Of a stretch of 44,164 nt of DNA, positions 1-8,810 are shown in pieces. The notes under the pieces are model-generated. The model worked only from the letters and a program-made list of their open reading frames with translations. It ran no database searches and had not been told where the DNA came from. The stretch covers positions 1 to 44,164 of IMG/VR virus record IMGVR_UViG_3300037071_001952; one strand, written 5' to 3'. This DNA is from a virus. The translations under genes and the position numbers were made by a program. Each line of letters opens with the position of its first letter. The first letter of the stretch is position 1.

Positions 1-129
1 GAGGATGCACAGAAAGTGCAGCCCTTGTTCACGGCAGCAGGCGCAACGCAGGGTGCCGTTGGAGTAATGGGTCAAACAGGTCAGTCGCTGGTTACGGCTG
101 AACGCCTTCTTCCGTTCGTTGGAGCATGC
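1..129. repeat. Terminal direct repeat, first copy (circular-assembly overlap)
   Basis: Positions 4-129 are identical to 44039-44164. Positions 2-3 differ (ag here, tc there). The overlap lies inside an intact gene that reads across the join, so it looks like an assembler overlap of a circular or circularly permuted molecule, not a biological terminal repeat. Confidence 0.9.
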
Positions 130-480
130 GCGGCACTGCCAGAAGTAGACACCGTCACGGTGCGTGAAGTACGCCGTCAGCGGCTTGCTTTGCTTGCACC
201 GCGAACAGATGCGCTCCTCGGCCTCGGACACGGTGGGCGGTGGGTTCAGCCGGTGACGTTCCCGCCAATCGCGCATATGGCGACGACGGCACTCCGCACA
301 CTGACCGCGTCCGTCGCGTTCCTCCGCACCGCACGCCTTGCACGGCAAGACGGCGGCTTCCGTCCGTTTGCGTTCCTCATAGGCACGCTTACGTCGGATG
401 TAGCACGGGCGACAGTTGCCGTTCTTGTAGCGGTCGGTGCCGCCGCACGTTGGGCAGGGTCTGGTACTCTGTTCTTGCAT
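1..480 (-). CDS. HNH homing-type endonuclease, N-terminal 160 residues (gene crosses the circular join)
   Basis: This is the first part of a 221-residue protein that continues at 43850-44164 once the circle is closed. The ATG at 480 follows an AGGAGG site. The protein carries a series of paired cysteines (CPTC...CRPC, CKAC...CAEC, CSRC...CRAC, CACC), so about three zinc ribbons precede the HNH core. The last codon in this segment (positions 3-1) reads Leu, but the repeat copy at 44036-44038 gives Asp, part of the expected IDH-x-NNDG motif. The mismatch is probably a contig-end error. The gene is antisense to the flanking virion genes. Free-standing HNH genes of this type usually cut a homologous site in related phages and spread by recombination. 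That role is inferred from the family. Confidence 0.88.
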   Translation of the reverse strand, partial: MQEQSTRPCPTCGGTDRYKNGNCRPCYIRRKRAYEERKRTEAAVLPCKACGAEERDGRGQCAECRRRHMRDWRERHRLNPPPTVSEAEERICSRCKQSKPLTAYFTHRDGVYFWQCRACSNERKKAFSRNQRLTCLTHYSNGTLRCACCREQGLHFLCIL

Positions 481-506
481 CACGGGTCATCCTCCTGTGG
501 TGCCAC

Positions 507-536
507 GCTCCCGGCTGTTACGACCAGCGCGGGAGC
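507..536 (+). terminator. Hairpin terminator before the 445-residue virion gene
   Basis: GCTCCCGGCTG pairs with CAGC-g-CGGGAGC (11 bp with one bulged g) around a 7-nt loop, followed by CTTTGTCT. It lies between the HNH start (480) and the GTG at 573 and would stop rightward late transcripts arriving from 43869. Confidence 0.5.
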
Positions 537-553
537 CTTTGTCTACCCTGACA

Positions 554-563
554 TACGCTAGGA
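554..563 (+). promoter_or_regulatory. TANGCTAGGA motif, candidate -10 element
   Basis: TACGCTAGGA lies just after the terminator hairpin and 9 bp before the GTG at 573. Near-identical boxes precede the small terminase (TATGCTAGGA, 35439), scaffold (TAGGCTAGAG, 7903) and the gene at 10516 (TGCTAGGA, 10499). No -35 box is evident here, and the Shine-Dalgarno overlaps the end of the motif. Confidence 0.3.
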
Positions 564-572
564 AGGTGACCC

Positions 573-1910
573 GTGGTTGCACGTGCCAACGAAGGTCTTG
601 GCGGTCTATTACAGGGCAATGCCAGCCAGTGGCGGGCCTACCTGTCGGGGCTGATGCGGCAGCAGGGCATCGACCCGTCACGCAACATCTACGCGGCGCA
701 GATCCTGCAACGCGCTCCTGAGGCGCAATGGTTGGGCCAGGCGGCCAACGTCCAGGACACGGGCATGGAGGACTTCGCCAGGCAGTGGATCAATGCGCGT
801 TTCAACGGCGGTGGCAACTACGGCGGTGTCGACCTGTCGCGCCAGGGCACGACCGCCTACCTCCAGGGTGCGCTCGCCAACAACGACCCCAACAGCCTGC
901 AATATCAGATGTTCAACAGCGGCGACCCCGAGGCCGACTACGCCAACCTGGGGAGCGCGATGGGCATCATGCAGGGCGGCTACAGCCCGATGGCGCGGGC
1001 AGCCAGCCAGCGCACGCTGGGCAACTGGTACGAGCGTGCGCTGAGCCAGATGCAGGCAGCGGGACCGGGCACGCCGACCAACCTGCTCAACTACTACTTC
1101 AACCGCCAGGATGCGGGGCCGGGCACCCCGGCCGGGGCCGCGCCGCTCGCGCCCGTGCCGCCAGGACAGGCGGGTCAGGCCGCAGCGGCAGGGCAACCCG
1201 GTGCCGTGTCAGCGACGCAGTCGGCGCTCAACCCGTCGGCCGTCAACCCCAACCCGTCGACGGTCCAGGCCAACACCACCGCCTACGCCCGACCGGCCGG
1301 GGCGGGCACCAACCCGACCGCCTACGGCATCAGCGCGGCGGGGCCGCAGGGCAGCCTGACGCCACCCCTCACCAACGCCAACAGCGTGGGCGGTGCGCTC
1401 AACCCCAACCTGAGCAGTTTCATCTCTGCCCCCGGCGTTGCGAACGCCTGGACCCCGCTGGCTGGCACCGTCGCGACACCGGGCGGCAATCCCTACGCCA
1501 ACCCACAGGGCGTGCAGCAACCTGGGCAACCGGGACAACCGGGGCAGCCGGGCGCGATCACCTCGTGGTCGCAACTGCTCGACAAGTACAAGGGCCAGCA
1601 GCAGAACTGGGGCACACGCGGGTTCCGTCCAGAGCAAGAGGCGTTCAACATTGGTGGTATCGCCTACAACCCGCAGGCCGATCAGGTCAACGGCTGGAAC
1701 AACATGAGCGGTCAGGGGCGGGTGACCAATAGAGGGAACTTCATGGGGCAGTTCCTCTACTACCTCAACCTGCTCCGCAATCAACGCGATGGCACGGGCA
1801 ACGCCGCGCTCGGCATCACCAGGGCCACGACCGACGATCAACTGGCCCGTATCGCGGCGCAGCGCATGGGCAAGAACGCCATCGGGTCAACGGGGATGAC
1901 AGGCTACTAG
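573..1910 (+). CDS. Probable virion protein, helical module plus Pro/Gly/Ala-rich linker
   Basis: 445 residues, GTG start with AGGAAGG upstream. Residues about 15-180 are predicted helical, with short motifs such as GIDPSRN and SPMARAASQR. A long low-complexity stretch rich in Pro, Gly, Ala, Asn and Gln follows (about 180-330, with repeated GQP), then a structured C-terminus. The first module resembles the C-terminal part of the protein encoded at 42118-43464 (GMNPDRN, then APMAASARAR in the same order), so the two are probably paralogous. It is the first gene of a block ending in the ejection-type protein, and its stop overlaps the next GTG by one base. No enzymatic motif is visible. A role as an internal virion protein is inferred from position. 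Confidence 0.75.
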   Translation: MVARANEGLGGLLQGNASQWRAYLSGLMRQQGIDPSRNIYAAQILQRAPEAQWLGQAANVQDTGMEDFARQWINARFNGGGNYGGVDLSRQGTTAYLQGALANNDPNSLQYQMFNSGDPEADYANLGSAMGIMQGGYSPMARAASQRTLGNWYERALSQMQAAGPGTPTNLLNYYFNRQDAGPGTPAGAAPLAPVPPGQAGQAAAAGQPGAVSATQSALNPSAVNPNPSTVQANTTAYARPAGAGTNPTAYGISAAGPQGSLTPPLTNANSVGGALNPNLSSFISAPGVANAWTPLAGTVATPGGNPYANPQGVQQPGQPGQPGQPGAITSWSQLLDKYKGQQQNWGTRGFRPEQEAFNIGGIAYNPQADQVNGWNNMSGQGRVTNRGNFMGQFLYYLNLLRNQRDGTGNAALGITRATTDDQLARIAAQRMGKNAIGSTGMTGY

Positions 1911-3229
1911 TGGTCGACCGCTTTCGTGACTTCTTCGATAACGCGCTGCTCAGGGCGCGACCACCGGGTGGCGACCCCACCGCCACCAGCTTCGCCATCC
2001 CTCAGATGCAGCCTATGCCCTACCCCATCGCCCAGCCCATGCCGTTCATGCCGCAGTTGCCCAGCACGCTGGGCGGTATGGGCGGGTTCGGCGGCATGCC
2101 CTACGCCGCGTCGAACCTGGGGCCACCGCTGTCCGTCATGGGACGGAAGGGCCAGGCCACGGCTGGTGCCGACCTGGGGCCGTCGCTGAACCAGATCCAG
2201 CAGCAGAGGAAGACAGGCACGCCAGGGACGACGACCACCACCGGGTCAGGGGCGGCGGGCGGGAGCGCGTCAGCGGTGGCCGCTTCCGGCCCTCCACCCA
2301 CCCATACCGGGGCCACGCCCGTTGGCACCCGCGCCACCGTGTTGCGCTGGCTGCCGCAGATCACCGAGATGGCACGCAAGTACGATGTGCCGCCCGAGTT
2401 GATCATGGCGGTCATGCACAACGAGAGCGGCGGCGACCCCAAGGCCCAGTCGCCCTACAACCCCGGTCAGGGCTATGCGCGTGGGCTTCTTCAAGTTATG
2501 CCGTTTCACTTCCAGGCGGGTGAAGACCCGTTCGACGTCATGACCAATCTCGACAAAGGGGTCAAGTTACTGGCCTCGGGCTACCACAAATACGGCCGTT
2601 CACCCGATCACGCGATGGCGACCCACTTCGGCGGGCCTGGTGCCATCGACAGCAACGGCAACATCCGCACCAACTTGAGCGACGTCAACATCTCCATCGG
2701 CAACTATGTCAACAACAAGTTCCGGCCCGCCTACGCCGCCTACAGCAACTACATGCGTGGGCTGAGCACGTCGGGCCTGCGCGACACGACCGCCACCCAG
2801 CCAGCCCCACAAGCCGCCAATGGCCCCGCCGACCTGGCCGACCTGTGGGGCTGGCTGGGCGGCAGTCGCCAGCCGGTGACCGGCCGCTTCGGTGAGCAGG
2901 ATGGTCCCTATCCCGGCACGGGACACAGGGGCATGGATATCGGCGCACCGCTGGGCACGGCGCTGACCAGCCCCATTGCTGGCACCGTCATCGCGGCGGG
3001 TGATGTGGGTGGCGGTTATGGCAATCAGGTGCGGATCCAGACCGCCTACGGCAGCGTGCTGCTGGGCCACCTGGGCAGCGTCAACGTCCAGCGCGGGCAG
3101 CAGATCGCGGTGGGTACGCCGCTGGGTGTGACGGGCAGCACGGGTAAGTCGACCGGTCCCCACCTTCACTTTGAGTTGCGCGACCCCAACGACAACGCCA
3201 TTGACCCGGCGCGGTACTACAGGTGGTGA
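1910..3229 (+). CDS. Virion-associated lysin: lytic transglycosylase + M23 metallopeptidase
   Basis: 439 residues, GTG start sharing one base with the previous TAG stop. After a Pro/Met/Gly-rich N-terminus (1-130), residues about 145-285 form an SLT/goose-lysozyme-like domain with the catalytic Glu in HNESGGDP (E172), then GLLQVMP and a late TNLDKG. Residues about 320-439 are an M23 (LytM) peptidase with all metal ligands visible: HRGMD (H339, D343), a central His near 387 and HLHFE (418-422). The two domains cut glycan strands and peptide cross-links respectively. Its place among virion genes, far from the holin/endolysin cassette, points to local cell-wall digestion during DNA entry, not lysis. 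Confidence 0.93.
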   Translation: MVDRFRDFFDNALLRARPPGGDPTATSFAIPQMQPMPYPIAQPMPFMPQLPSTLGGMGGFGGMPYAASNLGPPLSVMGRKGQATAGADLGPSLNQIQQQRKTGTPGTTTTTGSGAAGGSASAVAASGPPPTHTGATPVGTRATVLRWLPQITEMARKYDVPPELIMAVMHNESGGDPKAQSPYNPGQGYARGLLQVMPFHFQAGEDPFDVMTNLDKGVKLLASGYHKYGRSPDHAMATHFGGPGAIDSNGNIRTNLSDVNISIGNYVNNKFRPAYAAYSNYMRGLSTSGLRDTTATQPAPQAANGPADLADLWGWLGGSRQPVTGRFGEQDGPYPGTGHRGMDIGAPLGTALTSPIAGTVIAAGDVGGGYGNQVRIQTAYGSVLLGHLGSVNVQRGQQIAVGTPLGVTGSTGKSTGPHLHFELRDPNDNAIDPARYYRW

Positions 3230-3234
3230 GCTAG

Positions 3235-6200
3235 ATGGTGCAGCAGATCCTTGAGGCGTTGCGTGGCACGCTGCCCAGCGGCGAGGACGTGCTGGAAACC
3301 TACCGCCCGATCATCCCGCCCGAACTCTACAACGCCATCAAGTTCCGTGCGCCAGAGAGCCTGCTCAACCCGAAGACGTGGCTGGAGACACGCGACCAGT
3401 TGGAGAGCCCGTGGCAGCGTGCCACCTACGGCACGGCGGCGGGGGTGCCCGAGGTGGCGCTGAACCTGAGCGGCGTGGCGGGGCGTGAGTTCGGGCAACC
3501 GTTGCTCGGTCTGGGCGCGGCGGCGTACACGGGCGTGCAACGTGCGGCCGAGAGCCTGCTGCCACCACAGGTGACCGAGGCGCGACGCATGCTGGCCGAT
3601 TCGACGCTGGCGAAGACGGGCCTGCTTGGCCCGCTGGGCGATCAGGTTGATCGTGAGACGCCCCTGCCCAGCCTCACCCGCGAGAGCCTGCGCGAGTTCG
3701 GGCGTGCTGCGGCGCATGCCAAGGCGGGTGGCGTGGGCGAGTTCGCCTTTGAATCAGCCGCCGACCCGATGAACTACCTGCCCATCGGCCGACTGGGTAA
3801 GGTGGCGCAGGAGACGGGGCTGGCGCTCAAGGGTCAGGGTGGAGCACGGGCGCTGCTGGGTGGGCTGTTGGAGCACGCGGGCCAGACGGGGCAGGGCTAT
3901 CAAGAGGCGACCGACATGATCGGGCCGCTCATCAAGCAGGGGGTGGGTGGCGGTCTGCGCGGCGCGGTGTCGCTGGGCGGGCGCATCCCAGGCGTCGAAC
4001 CCGCCGTCGAGCATCTGTTCTCGCCGTCGGCCCGCTCCAACGTCAACAAACTGGTGCAGAACGTTGGGCGCAGCCTGGAGTCGGTGGTGGCGGCGCTGCC
4101 CGACCGTGTTACCGATGCGGGCGAGAAGATCGCTGGCACCTACCGCCAGATCGTCGAGCCGCTGGGCATGGCCCTGCCCGAGGGGCAGCGCATGTGGCCC
4201 AACCTGCAACAGTTCTGGACGGCCATCGAGGACAGCACGATGGCGCTCGACGGCTGGCAGCGCAAGACGGCGGCGCTGTCGTTGCTCAAGAAGGTCCACC
4301 TGGACAAAGACCTGATTGACGCGGCGGGCGCGGCCGAACGTACTGCCGCCAGGAAGCAGACGCTGCTGGGTGAGGCCGACCCGAACTACATGTACCCCGA
4401 CGAGTTCGATGCCTTCAAGCGCGTCAGCTACAAGCGTCAGGGCGACAGCCAGCGTGCCCTGCAAATCAGCACCCAGGAGCACCTGGACGCGCTCCGCGAT
4501 GACATCACCATCCCCGGTGCCGACGGCAGCGCCCATGACGAGCAGATCAGCCGCCTGGTCGACACCACCGTCGAGCAGATGCGGCAGGATGTGTTCAGGA
4601 AGCGCAACCTCGCCCAGGTGGCGGGCGAGGTGCTCCTGCCTGGCAACGAGGACGAGTTCGACGAACTGGCCGGGGCGATGGATACCTTCTACCGCCAGGG
4701 TCGCGCCGCCGCCATCAACACGGCGGCACGCGGCGTGGATGAGATCGCTGGCCTGCTGCCTGGTGGCCTGCCCGAGGCCACGGGCAAGCTGATCGACGGC
4801 ACCATCCACGGCTACATGTCGAGCACGGCCGACCTGATGAAGCAGGTCGGGCCGCTGGAAGATCGACTGTCGTCGATGGCGGTGTCGGAGCAGGGGAAGC
4901 GCGTGCTGGTCGACCAGGAGGTGGCGCTGCGTGCCGCCGACCGCAAGACGCAGGCGCTCTACTACAACGTGACGCGCACCGCCACGCCCATCCTGCGTCA
5001 GGCGCTGGCCGACAACCTGCTGCCGATGCTGGACGAGGGGGCCGAGGCCAGCGTCAGTCACTATCTGCGTGACAGTTTCACGGCCGTGCAGGCGATGCAG
5101 GACATCAAGGCCAAGCGGCTGGCGTCGGGACTGCCGGGCGATCAGGCGGGCATGCAGAAGGTCATCACCACCTTGCAGAAAACCATCGGTGACGGCGACA
5201 TCCTGCAAGACGGCGACTGGTTGCAACTGAGCATGCGGAACTTCCGCAACGCCGTCGCCCCTGGCATGGGTGTCAGCACGCCGCCGCCGTGGCTGACCTG
5301 GCCCGCTGGCGTGCTCAACATGTGGAAGGGCACGGCGCTGCTCAGCCCGCGCTTCCAGTTCGCCAACCTGGCCTTCGGCCTGTTCAGTGGTGATCGCGAG
5401 GGCGTGGCGGCGGGTGAGGTGGTCAAGCACCTGGGTCGCAACCTGTCCAGTCTCAACCAGCAGATCCTGGACATGTACGCGCAGCAGCACGGCACGACGG
5501 CGGCGGGTATGGGCAACCGGCAGACGGTGCAGGCGTACCTCGCCGCCATCATGGACCGGCCCGACTTCAAACCCACCGTGGCGAAGGACAGCGCACGGTT
5601 GCAGTGGGGGCTGGGGCGCAGGCAGGGTGACGCTGCCCTCTTCCCAGGCGGTGACGCCGGGTCGAGTGTCGACACCAACTTTCGCGGTGTGCCGATCAGC
5701 GGGCTGAAGGCGCAGGGTATCTGGGCTGGCGCGATGGGGGTGGGCGGCGCGACGGGTGGAGCCATCCTGCCCGCCGAGGACGACGAGCAACGGCGCGAGC
5801 AGATCATGCGCGGTGCGATCACGGGCGCGGCGTTTGGTGTCGCCACGCCGTCGCTGCTGTGGGCCAACAAGTTGCTCAACCGCGCCTCGGAAGAGGCGAT
5901 GCGGAAGACGGCCATCCACACCGGGATGAAGCGGCACATGGTCGGGGCGCACGAGGAGATGCTGGCTGGCATCCCTGCTGCTCAGGGGACCAAGGTGGCG
6001 ACGGACGTGCGCGACGTGACACGCGGTGGCGTGCCGGTCGAGAGCATCGAGCATGTGACGGGGCTGCCCGTGGCCGAGGTCGTGCCAACCGGCACGTCGC
6101 CGGGGGCGCGTGGCAGTACGCCGTGGGCGGTTCGCATGACGGCTGATATGTCGATGGGCGAGGCGGCGCGTATCGCGGCCGAACGTGCCGCGACGGAGCA

Positions 6201-7878
6201 GGCGCGACGCCAGTTCGCCACCCACGGTCAGGTCCAGACGGTGCTCGATGCGTTTCGTGACGAACTCCGCGCCACGCACGGCCCCGACATTCTGAGTAAC
6301 CAGTTCCAGTTGCCGGGTGAGGATGCCGAACGGCTGGCCCTGCTGGAAGAGGCGGTCGTGCGACTGAAGAAGGCACAGTCGCTGACGCCGCGCATGCAGG
6401 AGGTGCTGGCCGACCTCGCGCCGCTGGAGGATATCAGCCAGTTCCCGGTTGACGTCAGCGCACCGACGGGCATGATGCTTCAGGGTGACGTGCCGGAAGG
6501 GGCGCTCTGGAAGCTTCAGACCTGGCTCCAGTCCCGCGTGCAGACTGAGGGTGAACTGGCGGGCATCATGCTCGTCGCCCCCAGAGAGATCGCTGAGCAC
6601 GCGGTGGGGCTGGGTATTGACGAGCGCACGGCCGCGAGCCTGGGCGGGCAGTGGGACGCCATCATTCGTGAGGGCGAGGCGGCGGGCATGGGCCTGTCCA
6701 ACCAGATCCACGGCGACTACGGCGACGTCAACGTCATGACCGAGTGGCTGCGCGGCACGGGCGTCTTCCCGTTCATGACCTTCGCCGTCAAGCAAGCGCC
6801 CAACATGCTGACCTGGCTCATTCAAGACCCGCGCCTGGTGATCGCCATCGACCGGCTCAACAACCTGAGTGAGCAGGAGATCAGCGAGGCGGGCCTGCCG
6901 CCCAAGTTCGAACGCCTGGCGAGCACCGGCATCCTGGGTGACGCCATCGCTGGCTTCATGATGGGCCGACCCGACGCCACGCTGATGGCGAACGTGGCGG
7001 GCCTCATCAACCCCTACGCCGAGATCGGACGTGGTGTCAATCAGGTTGCGCCAGCACCCGACCGGCGACCGGCCGGGTTGCAGCAGGCCAGCGACGTGCT
7101 GAGCGGGCTGGGCCTGGGTCTCGGCCCCGTGCCGTCGTTGGCGGGCCGGGTCACGGGTCTGCTGGAAGACTTCGGCGGGCCACAACTGCGGACCAGCAGC
7201 TACATCGAGGCGCTGTCGGGCGCGGGGGGTGGGCCGCAGGTCAACCCAGAGCAGGTGCCGATTGAGATCATTCGCGCCCTGCGCGGCGGTATCACGGGTG
7301 AACGCCAGGACACCCTGACCGGCAGCAGCACCAAGGACTACGCTGTACGCCAGCGCATTGCTGAGATGGCCTACGAGAAGACGGGCAAGCCGCCGTCGCA
7401 GGCCAGGGGCGACTGGCTGGAAGCGATGGACGACCCGAGTAGCCCGATCTGGAAGCAGGCGCTGCGCCAGGTGGAGCGTCAGCGTGCTGGTCAGACGCTG
7501 GTGTCGAGCACGCTGCCGTTCAGGACCAAACTGCTCAGCGACACGGAGCGCACGGTGACGGAGGCACGGACGCGAGCGGGCACCAGCGCGGCGCAACTGG
7601 CGGCGCTGCCCAAGGGCACGGCCGAGGAGAAGGCGGCGTCGGCGGTTGAACTGTCGCGCCGGTTCAAGGCGGCGTCGACGCAGAACCCGACGGCGCTGGT
7701 GATGAGCAACCTGGGTGGCACCGACGAGCAGACGGGCGGGCGCATGTACAGCGCCTACCTGACCAAGCAGAAGTCGTGGAAGGGCATGAGCAAGCAGCGG
7801 CACGACGCTGAGCGCAAAGCCTACATCCAGGCGCGACCGCCGTTGGGCCGGTATCTGGCAGCGCACGGGTATTTCTAG
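3235..7878 (+). CDS. Giant internal/ejection virion protein
   Basis: 1547 residues, the longest gene, starting at ATG 3235 just after the lysin stop with a GGTGGTGAG site. Mostly helical and rich in Ala, Arg, Leu, Glu. It holds scattered hydrophobic helices, including a Gly/Ala-rich pair near residues 825-870 (GVGGATGGAILP, then ITGAAFGVATPS) and a WKGTALLSPRFQFANL segment typical of large phage proteins. No polymerase, helicase or peptidase motif is apparent. In podoviruses, proteins of this size next to a virion lysin are usually stored in the capsid and ejected to make a trans-envelope channel, and I infer that here. The reverse strand is also open over most of the gene, but that is a by-product of codon bias. 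Confidence 0.85.
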   Translation: MVQQILEALRGTLPSGEDVLETYRPIIPPELYNAIKFRAPESLLNPKTWLETRDQLESPWQRATYGTAAGVPEVALNLSGVAGREFGQPLLGLGAAAYTGVQRAAESLLPPQVTEARRMLADSTLAKTGLLGPLGDQVDRETPLPSLTRESLREFGRAAAHAKAGGVGEFAFESAADPMNYLPIGRLGKVAQETGLALKGQGGARALLGGLLEHAGQTGQGYQEATDMIGPLIKQGVGGGLRGAVSLGGRIPGVEPAVEHLFSPSARSNVNKLVQNVGRSLESVVAALPDRVTDAGEKIAGTYRQIVEPLGMALPEGQRMWPNLQQFWTAIEDSTMALDGWQRKTAALSLLKKVHLDKDLIDAAGAAERTAARKQTLLGEADPNYMYPDEFDAFKRVSYKRQGDSQRALQISTQEHLDALRDDITIPGADGSAHDEQISRLVDTTVEQMRQDVFRKRNLAQVAGEVLLPGNEDEFDELAGAMDTFYRQGRAAAINTAARGVDEIAGLLPGGLPEATGKLIDGTIHGYMSSTADLMKQVGPLEDRLSSMAVSEQGKRVLVDQEVALRAADRKTQALYYNVTRTATPILRQALADNLLPMLDEGAEASVSHYLRDSFTAVQAMQDIKAKRLASGLPGDQAGMQKVITTLQKTIGDGDILQDGDWLQLSMRNFRNAVAPGMGVSTPPPWLTWPAGVLNMWKGTALLSPRFQFANLAFGLFSGDREGVAAGEVVKHLGRNLSSLNQQILDMYAQQHGTTAAGMGNRQTVQAYLAAIMDRPDFKPTVAKDSARLQWGLGRRQGDAALFPGGDAGSSVDTNFRGVPISGLKAQGIWAGAMGVGGATGGAILPAEDDEQRREQIMRGAITGAAFGVATPSLLWANKLLNRASEEAMRKTAIHTGMKRHMVGAHEEMLAGIPAAQGTKVATDVRDVTRGGVPVESIEHVTGLPVAEVVPTGTSPGARGSTPWAVRMTADMSMGEAARIAAERAATEQARRQFATHGQVQTVLDAFRDELRATHGPDILSNQFQLPGEDAERLALLEEAVVRLKKAQSLTPRMQEVLADLAPLEDISQFPVDVSAPTGMMLQGDVPEGALWKLQTWLQSRVQTEGELAGIMLVAPREIAEHAVGLGIDERTAASLGGQWDAIIREGEAAGMGLSNQIHGDYGDVNVMTEWLRGTGVFPFMTFAVKQAPNMLTWLIQDPRLVIAIDRLNNLSEQEISEAGLPPKFERLASTGILGDAIAGFMMGRPDATLMANVAGLINPYAEIGRGVNQVAPAPDRRPAGLQQASDVLSGLGLGLGPVPSLAGRVTGLLEDFGGPQLRTSSYIEALSGAGGGPQVNPEQVPIEIIRALRGGITGERQDTLTGSSTKDYAVRQRIAEMAYEKTGKPPSQARGDWLEAMDDPSSPIWKQALRQVERQRAGQTLVSSTLPFRTKLLSDTERTVTEARTRAGTSAAQLAALPKGTAEEKAASAVELSRRFKAASTQNPTALVMSNLGGTDEQTGGRMYSAYLTKQKSWKGMSKQRHDAERKAYIQARPPLGRYLAAHGYF

Positions 7879-7908
7879 TTGTGCAATGGACGTGGTGTGC
7901 AGTAGGCT
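7879..7908 (+). promoter_or_regulatory. Candidate promoter for scaffold/capsid genes
   Basis: TTGTGC (7879-7884), 18-nt spacer, TAGGCT (7903-7908), followed by the AGGAGG ribosome site. It fills the 47-bp gap after the giant protein gene. The TAGGCTAG box matches those before 573, 10516 and 35483. Confidence 0.4.
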
Positions 7909-7925
7909 AGAGCGAGGAGGACGGC

Positions 7926-8729
7926 ATGGTCGAGCAAGCTGGTGGACCACAGCCCCTGGATTGGGGTGGTGAGGGTGCAGGCACGGGGCCGTCGCAGTCG
8001 GTCCCGTCCGAGGGGTATACCCCTCCCGCGCCCGAGGCACCCCAGGAGCAGCAGGCGCTTGAGACGCCATCCTCGTCTCAGCCTGCGGCTCCCCCCTCCA
8101 CCTTCTGGCAGCACGGCGACCCGCTGCCGTGGCAGGGCAGCGCCGACGCCCCGGCCCTGCCACCCTCGGCACCGCCACCGCAGGTGGATATCCAGCAACT
8201 GCACCCCGCCACCGTCGCCGCCAACGAACGCGCCATCGTGGCCCACTACAGCGCCCTGATCGGCCAGGCCCAGGACCAGGGTCAGCAGCAAGCCATCGAC
8301 TATCAGTACCGGTTGGCGTTGAAAGAGTACCGCCTCAACGTGGCCGAACAGATGCAGCAGGTCAAGGCGTATCAGGCCGAACAGCAGCAGCAGCAGATCA
8401 TGGTCAACATGGTGCCTGCCCTGCGCGAGATGCACGCCGACGAACTGGCACGCAAGACGGGCGTGCCGCGTGACCTGCTGATGCACGACTACTTTACGAA
8501 ACAGCCGTTATGGAATCATGCGGCGATGGAGCGGCAGGCCCAGTTCCTGGCCCAGATGGGCCACGCTCAGCGCGTCCAGGACCGTGGCGGTCGCGATGCG
8601 GGGGTGGCCTCGACCGGTCAAGCCGCCAGTGACCCAGGTGACGTGTCGCGCATGTCGAGCGAACAGTTCTCCAAGTTCCGCGAACAGGTCCGTAAAAGCG
8701 GCGGTCGATTGTTGAACCGCGTATCCTGA
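7926..8729 (+). CDS. Scaffolding protein
   Basis: 267 residues, ATG at 7926 with GAGGAGG upstream. The N-terminal 90 residues are disordered (Pro, Gln, Ser, Ala). Residues about 95-180 form a Gln/Glu-rich helical or coiled-coil region with a run of five Gln. The C-terminus is basic (FREQVRKSGGRLLNRVS). A disordered N-terminus, helical centre and basic C-terminal tip directly upstream of the major capsid gene is the usual layout of a phage scaffold, which organises capsid assembly and then leaves. Called on position and composition, not on a recognised domain. Confidence 0.75.
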   Translation: MVEQAGGPQPLDWGGEGAGTGPSQSVPSEGYTPPAPEAPQEQQALETPSSSQPAAPPSTFWQHGDPLPWQGSADAPALPPSAPPPQVDIQQLHPATVAANERAIVAHYSALIGQAQDQGQQQAIDYQYRLALKEYRLNVAEQMQQVKAYQAEQQQQQIMVNMVPALREMHADELARKTGVPRDLLMHDYFTKQPLWNHAAMERQAQFLAQMGHAQRVQDRGGRDAGVASTGQAASDPGDVSRMSSEQFSKFREQVRKSGGRLLNRVS

Positions 8730-8810
8730 CCCGTGTCGCAGGACCACCGCCCTGCCCGTTCTCATTCCCGCCGTCGTGTGACGCGGGGCGTGTGTACAGG
8801 GAGGGTTGTC

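Noticed and set aside
1-129. Biological terminal repeat (T7-like)
   Set aside because: It lies in the middle of an intact gene and has the size of an assembly overlap; no flanking packaging features.
3754-8178. 1474-codon open frame antisense to the ejection protein
   Set aside because: It mirrors codon bias of a high-GC gene: Arg/His/Gln-rich, no motifs, no ribosome site, and the sense strand is a good gene.
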